Below, piece by piece: positions 9,601-23,500 of a stretch of 64,000 nucleotides of DNA (position 1 is its first letter; each line of letters opens with the position of its first letter). This DNA comes from Phoronis australis (taxonomy: Eukaryota; Phoronida; Phoronidae): contig NMRA01000052.1 of assembly GCA_002633005.1 (NCBI GenBank), positions 283,968-347,967 of the forward strand. The letters run 5' to 3'. The translations under genes and the position numbers were made by a program. The notes below the pieces were generated by a model. The model saw only the letters and a list, made by a program, of their open reading frames with translations, was not told the origin of the DNA and ran no database searches.

Positions 9601-12600
9601 TTGAATTACACATTTTTTAGCGATTTTTAGTCTGAAGTCGTGTTTAAGCTTCATGTAATTTGATCGATGAACGTTTTTATAAGTGTAGCCTGTGAGGTAG
9701 GTGCTTTCTCATTAGAGGCAAAATTTTGGTACTCGCCAAAATTTCGTAGAAGTTAACGGAAGAGGTCGCTACAACAACATACAATAACGCGAGACTCGCA
9801 AAAGGTTTCGTTATTACTGTAGCGTTGCCGACATGCTCTCAATTGACGCATGTAAATAAATAAAAGAAAGCATATCTGATGAAGAATGAAACTAGCTATT
9901 TTCATCAAAACTCATAAATGACAGGAGAACAATTTTCAGTTAGCCTCAAATCCACTACTCAATATTCGTTGGAGAGTACAAATTAATTGCCATTTAGCGA
10001 CTTCAATATCGCTGTCTTGTCGGAAGGTAAGCAAAATTTTGGTAAAGCTTTGGTAAACCGGAAGTTCCCCTTATGGGAATGCACCATTGCTGAATGTGGT
10101 CTGCAACACTCATTCTACATTCAGCAGCTAATTGCTAAGGGCATAATATAGTATTGAAAGGCCTGGTATTATGCTGGTTACCAGTGTCAGCGTCAGTGGG
10201 CTGGCTTAAATTATTAAATATGCAAATTATATTGCTTGAGACACCGAGTGACACCATAATTTTTGACTGGCTGTGTAGGACAACTAAGGGGTATACAAAA
10301 CTGTGTGCCCATACCAATATTGAACCAACTCCTAAGATGGTCCTTCAGTTGAAAAGATTAGCACTGCTGTAAAAACTCTTCAGTCTGGGACTGTCTCTAA
10401 AATTTGAAACATTGATATATAAGCCAGAATTGACTCTTAAGATTGGAACAGGGACGATTTTGATGTTCGTTATATTTCTCAAGTCCATAAACAGATTTGG
10501 CAGTTCATAAACTTGTCGAAAAAATTGCCGCCAACGCATCATTTTCATTTGTCCCTACAGTGCGTAACTTTATTTTAAATGAATAATTGTTTATTGATTA
10601 TGTCATCTCTCTATGAGGAAACGTGTGTAGCCAGTATCATACCACATTAATTCCAAAATTTTGTCATGGATAATTTTGCCGTCTTTCCTCTAATTCTTGA
10701 ATTTGGTAAGGCCAATATTGCCTGTTTCTAATTTATAATACAAACTCTTACCTCCAACAAAATAATTTTCACTGTTCCAAATTGGAGAACATTTACTGTA
10801 CTTCTGTCACAGACTACCTGTAAACCATTGTTAAATCTCCTAGTAGGTGAACTGTCACTTGTAGGTCATCGTGTTGTGTTGTTCGTATTCATACTTGAAA
10901 GTGCTCCAGGAGTAGAGCTGTTGTCTGTTGCATGAAAAATTACGAGTACCTTTCTGCGCATTGAAATGCGCTTAATCAACGTGTAGTTTTGCTTAATCAA
11001 CGTGTAGTTTTGCTTAATCAACACGTACATTTAGTTCGTTGTGCTCTTATTCAACATGTACTTTTGCTTAATCAGTGCGTAGTTGTACTTAATCACCGTG
11101 CATTATTGCTTATTCAACGCATACTTTTAGTCAGTTGATATATCCAATCATGCCCCGTGCTGTCAAATCTCAAAACGAAAGAATGCTTTCAGCATGGGTG
11201 CAAGGCAACTTTTGAAGAATGTTGCAGATTCTTATCAAGAGTGCTCGTAAATGATGGCGCTGTTAACATTGTTGGGATTAAACTACATTATGTCATGTAC
11301 TGAATGTAAACTTATCTTTGATTGGTCGTAATGATTATATTCAGCGCGTTGAATAAAAGCAGAACTGTGTTCGTTTAAGAACTAAAAGTTCCGAGTTGAA
11401 TAAGCAAAACTACATGTGAATTAACCACATTTCAACGTGTTGAAAGGTACTTGTTTAAGGACCCTTAAGCGCTTCATGAATAGACCGGCAACAGTGGGGG
11501 ATCTACGTTTTCAGCAAGGGGGGGTTTAAGATTCCCGCCAAGGTCAAATCCTAGGCGCGTGGCGCCGAGTGGGGGGAGGTCGGCAGGGGGGTTTCCCCTC
11601 CCGTGTAAGATATTTTTTTGTTTTTGTAGCCAAATAGTGAAATTTCCATCCAGGCATCCTGGTAAGTTTCTGGCACTTAACATGTCTCTGGAGTTTTTCT
11701 TAAGATAATTAAAAACCCTTCTCGGTTTCGTCACGTGAACTTGGCTCATCAGTCTCGTGAAACCATATTGTGCACATCTGGGTATGAGTCACGCCACCAG
11801 CAAAAATTTTTGTTGGAACATCTGCTTACACACTCCTTTTTTTTGCATACGAAAAGTCGAATACGAAAAAGTGTGGTGTGATACAGGGATTTAGACAATT
11901 TCCAAATATTCAAGAGCATAATTAAGGAGCACCGACGTGGCGTAAAAACTTGAATATCAGATGATCGCGTAACAGCAGCCTCAAGTTGTTTAAGAACGAA
12001 GACCTGTACTGTTAGTCCGGAAATAAACATGTGTTCTGTCTTGTTACGAGAAAAACTGGCGAACGATGGTACTCTCAACTCATAGTCTATTATTAAAAGC
12101 AACAATAAATAATTAGGTATATTAGTACACCTGTGCTTATTATCCCTATAAAAATAGTCGATCTGTCGCGGGACCAAACAGTACTGGCTGAGATAAATAG
12201 TTTTACAAAGCACACTTTGGTAAAAAAATCACAAGACTAGTTCGCCGAGGGACCAGAAGTACACTGAAACTCAACATTTACACAAATCAAGCAGGCCTGG
12301 TCCGTCGCGAGATCTAAAGTGTACTATGCAAAAAATTTTGAATTAAAAACTTCTCTCTAAAATTTTAATCCCGATTGGTTACTCATACGTTAGTCCTATC
12401 CTTCTGTTGTCTAGACTGCCGAGGAATTTGTATATCGGATCCAATGATTTGCTTGTCTTGGAACCATTCTACCCAGATATCTTCGATGTTTGTTCCCAAC
12501 GCTTGCACTTCGTCAAGTGCTCTGTCAATGAGCTTGTAAGCCTCTACAATGTCAGCATCTCGTTTCGCAGCTCAGTTGATACTAAGACCCTTGAGGTTGC

Positions 12601-14538
12601 CAAGTCCATTCAAAAGACTTATATGCGCAACTAAATTTGATCCGTTCATCATGGACTACTTCAAACCTTGACGAAGCATCCCAGGACCTATTTGCATCTC
12701 TTGCAATTTTCGAAATAAACGTCCCAATGTCTGAACGCTTGAAACCCGAAGTACTAATATCAAATAAATGTCCATGGGCATGAGCGTTTCATCGGGTGAC
12801 CCTTTGTGCGAAAATTCCCAGTATAGAAGACGGCAGTGTGCTTATTGCAGGTTGACAGACGGTAGGTGTTTAGGTCGGAACTAGGGCTCCTTAGGAGGCC
12901 TATTGAACATCGCACGAGTCCCGCAAGACTTTGTTGTGAAAGAACAGCCTCCCCGCAATTTCTGATACTGTACACTTTTCGCCAATGCGGTCACTTTCTC
13001 AATGTGAGTGCCCCTTTGGTCATTCCTTGTATAGACATAACTTGTTACAGAGTGTGTCTTCAAACGGACTTGCGACCAGACCACGGCGCCCGCCACAATA
13101 GNTACTCACAAAAACCATTTTCTAGAGGCCCTACAAAATCTGGCCCACCGACTATTACCTAAAGAAATCAGCTATAGAACTGCTCTTTCAGCGGTGAATC
13201 CATCTAAAATGCTCTTGGCTACTTCAGAAGTGTCGACTTAAGCGCGCGCACAATAAATCCCCGCGCGTTTTGCCGATGAGCCACAAAGACTCAGCAATTC
13301 ACAATGCAAAAAACTATATTTTCAGAGTGAACCCCCCCTCAATTTTTTCCAAGTTGGTTTACTTGTGGTTTACACACGCTGGCGGTGCCGCTTTTGTTTT
13401 GCTGGAGACGCNCCCCCCCCCCGTAGATCCGCCACTGGGCAAATTTCTGTTTTTGATGAAACAGAGCCTAGGGCGGGGTTGCATGTTGTCCATAGGATAA
13501 CGGAGCCCAGGGCTGTTTTGCATGTTCTCCATAGGGCGTTTGAAAATTGTTGGTATTCATTTTTCACCAGTGTTCTCCACAACCTGTTTTGACTTGTCGC
13601 CCGGCGCGTGCCGAGTTTAAATTTTGTTGTGGCGAGTTAGGTTTACTTGTATCGAGTTTGAAAGCCTATGGCAGTAAGTTTGCAGTATTGGTAGATTAGT
13701 CATTTCTTATTAAGCAAATTTGGACATTTTGGATTTTTGGTGCCAGGTCAATGCATTTATACCAAGACTCAGCGCAGCATGGACAACGAAGGACTTTCGA
13801 ACATGTACACGACTTTCATAATTCCTGTCTGTTGCCAGGTAGCATATTTTTGTCACATTGCAAACAAAATCTTTTTTGAGTCACTCACTTATACGGTAAA
13901 TCACAGGAAGGGAAACGTACTGAAATTCAGTTTCAGTCGAATAATTACGACTTCAACCTCATCGTCTCTAGCATGCCACTGTGTTCATAACAACAATCTG
14001 TTTCAGGGCTTCCAGTTACTCTTTCTGATGCTGGAATTTATCCTTTCCTGGTCACCTTTATATTGAGCTACTTACTACAGGTAAGAGAAAAAGCTTGTCG
14101 TTTAATGCCTAGTGCAGCGCCATCTATGAAGAAAACAGCTGTTTTGGTCGAGGTGGAAATTTTTGTGTTGTTCCTAATTACAGGTCAAAGAAGGAATTGA
14201 ATGCAGTTCTTTTATTGTTTTGGTTAGAAGATTTATCGCCACTAACTTGATTTATTCCATTTCAATTTTGATGACGTCAGTTTGCAGACCACCGCATGAC
14301 TGTGCTTAACTATTGTAATCGTAGCCTTATCGCTGTCTGCTGATTAGTTTCGTTCTCACGTGATATTTAGTGGCAGTAATCCAGTTACTTTTTGCTAAAA
14401 ATTTTGTCAGAAAACTGTTTGTATTGGGACATGATTTACCCAGTATTCTAAATTCCACTGAATTTGCCTGGACCATGGTAAGCACCAGGAAATTTTTTTT
14501 AATATTTATTGAATAAATCAAACACATGTACTACACAT

Positions 14539-14569
<31 letters not shown>

Positions 14570-17500
14570 CATATAAGGGGGAACAAACATGAACACAACC
14601 ATACACACAATGCACAGGAAGTTTTTTTTAATCAGTCCCGCATGCTCATCAGACAAGATATGGGATAATTGTCTCCAGCGCTTATTTTTATTATTATTCG
14701 GCCTTTATTCATGGTTTACCACAGTCTGTTAACTCAATTAGCACACCACTCAGAGGACAGTAAAGTTGGCAGTTTTGTTACAGTTGACATCGTCATTTGA
14801 ATGTATAGTGTCGTGATATCATGTCGTGGTTCTGTCTAGAATAACGTAAAATAAATTTGTCGACCCTTTCTCTAACTCAGACATCGATTCAGATGGGCTA
14901 TTGGCTGAGATCGAACAAAAATGGCTGTGCACAGCAAAAACGTGACTCGGCACGTGATCTTAAGTAACCCGAAATATAGAGAAAACTGATTAGTTCGTAG
15001 CAAACAATAAACCGACCAGATAAGCTTGAATGTAAGCAATGTGAACATATGACAGAAGGGGAGACAACTTACACCCAACTCCAGCAACTAGTCCTCCTAA
15101 TGGTCGCAGTGAGAACTAGAACACAGTCACTATAAACAAAAGGCTATCTCTTACAAGGAGCGACAAATATTCGCAGCAGGAATCCGTATGGACATCATCA
15201 TTTATGGAATTAAACCGGTTGATTTTTTCCTAAAACATTTACGGGATTTCGAAATGCATGAGAATGCAACTACCGCCTCAATGTATACGATTACAATTGT
15301 TATTCACTTATTCAACACACAATATGGCCGACTAGTGAAATTATATTTTGTCAAATTTCGTCACGAAAATGAAGATTACGAACATTTTAGTTTTATTACT
15401 AGCATGACTTGTACTGCGTTGACGTAAAAAGGTAACTTGTGGTTTGTGGTAAATGTGACATTAGTTGCTGTAACGTAATAATAAGTGGAGAATTACTTTA
15501 CCAAAATCTGCCTCATTGAAAGCAATGGATAGTTCCGACAAACAGATAGGCCACATCTACCATCGATGGTAGAAGTCCAGCGGGGGCGACTATTGTGCAT
15601 CAGATTTTCTACGATATGTTTTTGATCATATTTCGCATACTGTTGCCAAAAAACATATCATCAAAATCAGTCTTGGGAAGCAAACAATTGCACCTACTAG
15701 TTGTGGTATAACTATACCAGTCCTAGCCTTTTGAGCTCATTCGTAGATTTAACACCAGTCCATGCATGGACATGCCAAGCTTCATTCATACCTTGTCTCG
15801 CGGGTTAACGCCCACTGCTTGGGTAATTGCTCACCCCCTGTCTTAGGGTTTCCCAATTTAAGCGCCCAGGGCATTAACCCGCGAGTTTACTGTAATAATA
15901 CGTTTCTGTAATTATCAAGGAAGATTTTATTGGTTATGAAAAAGTTCTTTGAAGAATTGTGACCTTTCGCAATGTTCAAAAGATAATCAATTACGACCTT
16001 TTCTATAATTTGATTTCTTTTGAGAAATTGTGCCCAGGTGCAAACTGTTCAGTTTGATAAGACCTTTGGCAGGTATGTCATGATGTCACACAATGTGCCA
16101 GCTCTGCACACTCTATTGAAGAGTGTCAAAGGTGAAAACATTGTTACATAATACGGACTTCAGTAAAATCTCCACTTGAGACAAAAGCATGCAGTGTCTG
16201 ACCATTTTGTGTGAGTCTCTTAGCTAAAACATTTATGTAACATCTTTGTCACTCCTACCAAGATTGTAAGGTTAGGGATATGGTGTTTAATCTTTGTTCA
16301 GGATTTACCTGTATTTTGCAGGTTGTGCAAGTTGTATTTATAACAGATTTACTGCAGCGGGTACACGCGCTTCAACTGCAAGAGTTGGTAAGCTTATTGG
16401 AAAAATGTCGCTATAGTTTAACACCGATGCATGTAATCGTACTTATGCCAATCTTCCTGATATTGCTGGTGCACTGTGTTAATATGCTGGTTCATTCATT
16501 TGATACATAAAAGGGTTAGCAACTGTGATCAGCATATGAGTAGCTGAAAAGACCTAAGTTTACCTCCTGAATAACTTTCTTGTTTTGTCAAGGCTTGTCA
16601 AGACCGGTTATCTCGTGATTGTAAAGAACATCTATTCAACAAATCCTCGATACTCCAGGGTATATGTGTATGTGTAAATTAAATGCCATTTTCAGTTGTC
16701 ATGTGATACTCGGATTATAGTTTGATAACAAAAAGAGAACATTAAAACGTGGCATTTAATTTTGTATCTATTTTCAAGTATTTCAACGAGAGAAACCCCT
16801 CTAAAGTTGAACTGCTCTCCTGGAAAGCAGTCTGAATGAGCATAAACGAGGTTATCATGTAGTGAATTTGCAATCCCTTGGCATTATCAATCTGATCTCG
16901 ACCTGTTCCTTTTTCAAATGTTTTTCAGCACTAAGAAATAACTGAAAATTTCATATTTCTCTGGATTATAAACTCAGTACATTAAATGCCCCATTTGGCC
17001 AAGCCAAATTGTTTAGCCGAGGCCCATTCCAAGAAAACTGACTTGCAAGTAGCTAAGACGAATCTTAAATTTCAGTTCATTCCAAGAAGGAGATCTTAAG
17101 TTTGACTTAATTTTTGTCTAAATTTTGACTATATTACCGGATGTGGAAGTTTCAAAGTTTGGAAGTTACAAATCTCATACTTAAGTCAAAAATGAACTTA
17201 AGTAAGTTTCTTAGAACGGGCCCCTTGTCTCCAGCAATAAGAAACTATTATTTTTCCCGAGGCCCAGAAATGACTTCTAGTACCAGACAGTAAGGAATAA
17301 TTTGAAGCAAAGTTTATACCACTAAGTGCCCTCCGTTAACAGTCAGTAATGTAGCAGAAGTCTGTTTCATAGACATATTTGTAGGTAACCATTGGATGAA
17401 TGTGTCCATTGTTCACTGTTTCAGAAGACTGAAAAAAGCGAGTCTCTGCCCTTGAAAGACTTAGAAGGATTTGCAAGTGATGATGACGGTAAATCTCTTT

Positions 17501-20500
17501 GATCGTTTTTTTGTTACCAAGGTTTCCTTTGATTTCGGGTAAATTGCATTCAAACTGCATTTATATCATATTCCACTCCTTAGGGTTAGATTTTTTTTGT
17601 TACCGAGGTTTCTTTTGATTTCTTGTAAATTGTATTCAAACCATGTTTATAGCATATCCCACTCCTGAGGGTTGGATTTTTTGTTACCGAGGTTTCTTTT
17701 GATTTCGTATAAATTGTATTCAAACTACGTTTATAGCATATCCCACTGCTAAGGATACCAATTGCCATAACTGACTCGTTCGTCAGGTATGTGTTGGCAG
17801 GTGTATCATTACTTACCTTGTTTGGAATTCTCTTGAGTCCAGGTTTCACAAAATATTGTTTCATACATTTCATGAACGGTAAATCTCACCAATACAGAAT
17901 ACAGCATGGTGGTCAAATGAAATTTTGTTTTCTCTTCCTTACCTTGAAATATACATATAAGTCCAGATTGATGCTTTTCAGTTTTAAAATTCTGTACAAT
18001 AGCTACTAATGATCAATGTCTTGAAAAGTTGCAGTCATTCACACAAATGTTTTAAGCCTTTGAAAAATGAGGAAAAAACTATTCTAGCGATTATTTTTTG
18101 TCCAAAGTTGACAAAATTTTGTCGCATTCCTATTGTAGCTCAAAAGTATACAGACCTTTGCTTTAGCGTATCAACAATCGTGAAATGTGTGTGTGTGATT
18201 AGTTAAATTTGTGAACCCTAACTCACAACCTCAAGTTTGTCCATAGTTTAAAAATCTCCTGACGAAGTCCGCTAAATCAACAAGAAATGCTCTAATGCTT
18301 TGGGTTATTTTCTTGATCGTTGTGGTAAGAAGACTGACAGCCTCAAAAGATTGACAGCCTGACCCACAGAACCACTTAGCGATTGCTTAACTAATTAACT
18401 AATACTCAGGAGAAATTCTAATTATGCAATAGTGGGTAACGAAATCAGCTTTGAGCAAAATCAACAGAACCAGATCTAAAATCCCCTTCTAATTGGTTGT
18501 CACAAAATTGTTTCTGGTTTTAGTTATTCTGTATAATTCACTGCAATGTCATCGGATAAGGCGTGATGACTCGGCCTTGTTCGTGGACAAATTAATAATT
18601 TCAGGCCACCGAAACACACTATGAATAATTCCAGAAACAACCATAAACAAAATGCAATTTTTCATGCGCTCAAAATTGTCATTCAGTAACTTCATGAGAG
18701 GATGGCTGGGAGGAAATGATAGCGAATTGCAACGAGTACAAAGCAACAGCTCAATATCGACAGTGTTTTGGCAGCGAACATCGACAAATTTTTTGTACGG
18801 CCACAAGTCGTCATAGTTTGATGGCACCTTAAGGAGATTTGTTGTTAACGTTTCTCCCGGTAGTGAATTGATTGAACACCGTCAAGTATGCTAAGTTTTA
18901 CTTTCTTCATGTCATTTCAGCTTCGTCCAATAGCGACGGGAAGACCAAGAAAATCATGGAGCCAAATCTCTATCTGTTGGGCTATCTGTTTTTGGGACCC
19001 ATCCTTCGGTATCTCTTCTACCTGCTTCTCTTCTTGAATTTGTAAGTTTTTCACCTGTTGTTAATTTTCTGTTAATTTGTGCTTTTAAAATTCCTCGTCA
19101 AGATGTCTGTAAACTCACGTACAGGTATCCTGCATTTTAAGAACCAGTTTTGTCCTCTGATTATCAGGCCTCAGACTCGCTGTATAAACCCAGACCCCTG
19201 TAAGTGACTCCAGTGGAATTTTTAGCACAAAATCATGTTTAGGTTTTTAATTTATTATTTTGGTTTCGCCACCCATATCAAGATGCTTCATCTTCAGTTT
19301 ACCATTGTCTTGTTATTTGAAGCTAACAATGCTACGTATCTCTTTAGACACTAGATGTAATGTCTATTTCAGAGTAACATACGGCATTAGCTACGCCCTT
19401 GCAGGGAGTCAAGCTTATGGCGAGGTGATTAATACAAAGTAAGTTAACCTTGAAAAAGTTTGAAATACTCGTTTTTCCTGAATTCCAAATATTTCTCACG
19501 AAAGCGCAGAGGGTGTTTTTCTTGTGCTCATGTAGAAAGGTTTGTTTTGATCATGTGGCCTTGTTCCCATCAGGTTCTTTGTAGTCAGTAGACTCAGTGT
19601 TCAGTGGCCACATGCATAATCTAGATTTTCTCCAAGCAGCTCCCCCTTATATAAAGCCCCATGGACCTTTATTCGGGGCCACAATTAAAAGTTTCTACAG
19701 TTTCAGTTTATAGATTGCAATTTTTTGTGTGAAAATTTTCGGTGTTGAAAATTCATCACATGAATACAAAAAATGCAGAAATATTAGCTTTGCTTGGGTG
19801 AGCAAAAATTTTGCAGAAAATTGCCCGTAAAGAAGACTGAGGCCTAAACAGTTAATGTATGAGTATAGTCCTCATTTTTATTGTGCCAGCTTAATTGCTT
19901 CACCACAAAGTATTGTCTGATTTAGATCAACTCTTCATTCACAGTTTGCCGTAAGGTAATGTTCAGCTCGCACTCGAGAACTGTTTTTAGTATGTTTCTA
20001 TGACCTTCTGTTACGTTACTACAGAATGCATTTGAAGAGATTTGCTGTGGATTTGTTGTGAATGTACGATAAAATCTCGCCAGTGTCAGATAAATCCGAT
20101 TTCTAAAATTGTTCTTTTGTTCACAATGTTGTGAATTCTCACAATTTTTCGAATATCTTCGTTGTCATGGTATGGGCGTCTGCTTCACTAAACTGTTGTG
20201 ACATTTTCTAATCTAACACAACCTTAATGCTGGCTTTCAACCATTTGCGAGTTTTGGTGTAAGTTTCCACGTAGACTTGGCGTGAAAAACACTGTGAAGT
20301 TGCCACGTTTTAGGAAGCAGTCCCTAGTGGACACTCAGCTAAGTTCCTTTAATCTATTGCATATTTGTAGGACTTGTGAAAACAGTGATTGTCCTTTCTT
20401 AATATGCTGTTTTTGTTTCATTACTAAGTCAGTTTTTGGCTATGATTCAAATCAAAAGTGAACTCTATATTCAATTTTTATAAAATTATTGAAAATAAGC

Positions 20501-23500
20501 AAGAATCTTTTCATGCGACAACCCTACTTATTTTCATCGAAGTAAAGGTTCAGATTTATATTATGTAATATTTTAATTATTAGAAATGTTATTAGTCAAA
20601 GAGGGGCTCATAATCGAGATGAAATGATGGGAAAAGATTACATCTGTGAGAAAAGAATGACACAAATATGCAAAAAATATTTAGGAAACTTAGTTGAGTC
20701 CCTACACGGGACTGTTTCATACAAGTGGGCACAGGCCTCAAAATGTGAACGTGCCAAAACATTATTTTGGTGCTACGCGTCTCTGATGATAAAAAATGGG
20801 AACACGTGTCCTTCATGTTATGTCCTAAATTGGTGAGATTTTGCCATACATCGAGAATGGAGTTTTTCTTATTACGTTGACTTCCTTTTTTGCTTAGCTA
20901 AGTTTTGTTAAATGCATGGCCATTGATTTTTTTATGGCTGTACGAAATTTGACGTTAGCAACCCAAAGTGGACATTTGTGGGGAATACTTCCATTGGCCA
21001 CCTGGTGACAGGCCATGTATCTGTTTGGTCTGCTGTAATGTGGCCATTTCCCAGGATCCATTCCACATGCGACGACTTCCTCTGTTTGTAGATAGTTTAA
21101 CTTAAGACTCTAGAAGCTTCTCTGTACGCACTATCACGAAATGAAAAAGAAGTAGTTTTTAAGAAACACTCTATTGACTTAAGTTTTGTTTTAGACTGCA
21201 GACTAAGATGACTTACGGTAAAATTTTCTAGTTAGAAACAATGTCTAAAATTTGGTTCACCGATATTGAAGCAGAAACCGAGTTTTCATTCTTCTGAAAA
21301 TTGGGACATGGACGATTTTAACGTTCCGCATATTTGTCAAATATTGGTCACTGCGTTTTGTATCAGCAGAGTCTGAAAATGGTTTAGGCAGTTCATAAAA
21401 TTATCAAAAAAGAAGTTGTAGGCGTACCCATAGTGTGTAACATTGAGGTGAAGGATCGTTTGTCGTTGATCGTAACTCTTGAATTTGGTATGACCGATAT
21501 TGTCTAATTCTAAAATTAGTCCGAGTTCTTACCTTGGGCAAAATAATTTTCACGTCCCAAGCTGGACAATTTTTATGCGCCCACATATTTATATGTGGAC
21601 GCATTATGCCGTCATCTCCGTCCGTCCGTCCGTCCGGCGTCCGCTGCTCTATCTCCAAAACCCTTTGACATACGTTCATGAAATTTGGCACATGTGTTCC
21701 ATTCATGAATGGGACAGCATGTGCGAACTTTCGGATGGATCCAAGTACCGGTGTGCCCCCTAGTGGCAATTTTAGTTTTTTACGCTTACCTTTGTATCTT
21801 CAAAAGTCCTGAATGGATTTTCATGATATTTGGTGTGTAGGCACCTATTAGTGAGATGACGCTATCCTCCCGTTTTCGGATGGATTCAACATAGTTTGCG
21901 CCACCTAGTGGCCATTTTTAGTGTTTTCAAGTCTGTTTTTGTGCGTCCACCCCTCTATCAACCAAACCGCTCAAATGATGATTGTGAAAATTGGCATGTA
22001 TATGCTTACTATGTAGAGGACTGTTGACGATGATTTTCCGACGATTTCGACTACTGTGGCGCCTCCTAGTTGCAGTTTTGTTTTTTTTGCGCCTATGGCT
22101 GTATCTCCTAAACCGTTCGCAGGATCTTTACGAAATTGTGTAAGTNNNNNNNNNNNNNNNNNNNTGTATGAGTATAGTCCTCATTTTTATTGTGTCAGTT
22201 TAATTGCTTCACCACAAAGTATTGTCTGATTTAGATCAACTCTTCATTCACAGTTTGCCGTAAGGTAATGTTCAGCTCGCACTCGAGAACTGTTTTTAGT
22301 ATGTTTCTATGACCTTCTGTTACGTTACTACAGAATGCATTTGAAGAGATTTGCTGTGGATTTGTTGTGAATGTACGATAAAGTCTCGCCAGTTTCAGAC
22401 AAACGCGATTTCTAAAATTGTTCTTTTGTTCACAATGTTGTGAATTCTCACAATTTTTCGAATATCGTCGTTGTTATGGTATGGGCGTCTGCTTCACTAA
22501 ACTGTTGTGACATTTTCTAATCTAACAACCTAAATGCTGGCTTACAACCAGTTGCGAGTTTTGGCGTAGGTTTCCGTGTAGACTAGGCGTGAAAAACATT
22601 GTGAAGTTGCCACGTTTTAGGAAGCAGTCCCAAGTGGACACTCAGCTATTGCATATCTGTAGGACTTGTGAAAACAGTGATTGTCCTTAATATGCTGTTT
22701 TTGTTTCATTACTAAGTCAGTTTTTGGCTGTGATTCAAATCAAGAGTGAACTCTACATTCAATTTTTATAAAATTATTGAAAATAAGCAAGAATTTTTTT
22801 CATGCGACAACCCTACTTATTTTCATCGAAGTAAAGGTTCGGTTTTATGTTATATAATATAGTCAAAGAGGGGCTCATAATCATGATGAAATGATGGGAA
22901 AAGATTACCTCTGTGCAAAAAAAATGACACAAGTATGCAAAAAATATTTAGGAAACTTAGTTGAGTCCCTACACGGGACTGTTTCATACAAGTGGGCACA
23001 GGCCTCAAAATGTGAACGTGGCAAAACATTATTTTGGTGCTACGCGTCTCTGATGATAAAAAAATGGAAATAAGATTCCACATGTCCTTCATGTTATGTC
23101 CTAAATTGGTGAGATTTTGCCATAGATCGAGAATGGAGTTTTTTCTTATTACGTTGACTTCCTTTTTTGCTTAGCTAAGTTTTGTTAAATGCATGGCCAT
23201 TTGATTTTTTATGGCTGTACGAAATTTGACGTTAGCAACCCAAAGTGGACATTTGTGGGGAATACTTCCATCGGCCACCTGGTGACAGGCCATGTATCTG
23301 TTTGGTCTGCTGTAAAGTGGCCATTTCCCAGAATCCATTCCACATGCGACGACTTCCTCTGTTTGTAGATAGTTTAACTTAAGACTCTAGAAGCTTCTCT
23401 GTACGCAGTGTCACGAAATGAAAAAGAAGTAGTTTTTAAGAAACACTCTATTGAATTAAGTTTTGTTTTAGACTGCGGACTAAGATGACTTACGGTAAAA

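Noticed and set aside
11749-12213. 154-codon minus-strand ORF, among the longest in the window
   Set aside because: Composition is irregular and no motif is recognisable. It lies in decayed transposon territory and is most likely a chance frame.
13747-13838. Exon-like interval with AG and GT borders and an ATG frame (M-D-N-E-G-L-S)
   Set aside because: Its 92-nt length would break the phase between exon 2 (phase 1) and exon 3. Without it the join gives a perfect GILGLPV sequence.
17586-17873. Minus-strand ORF with internal repeats (G-I-C-Y-K-x-x-L-N-T-I-Y)
   Set aside because: Explained by the 83-bp tandem units; lies in an intron of a plus-strand gene.
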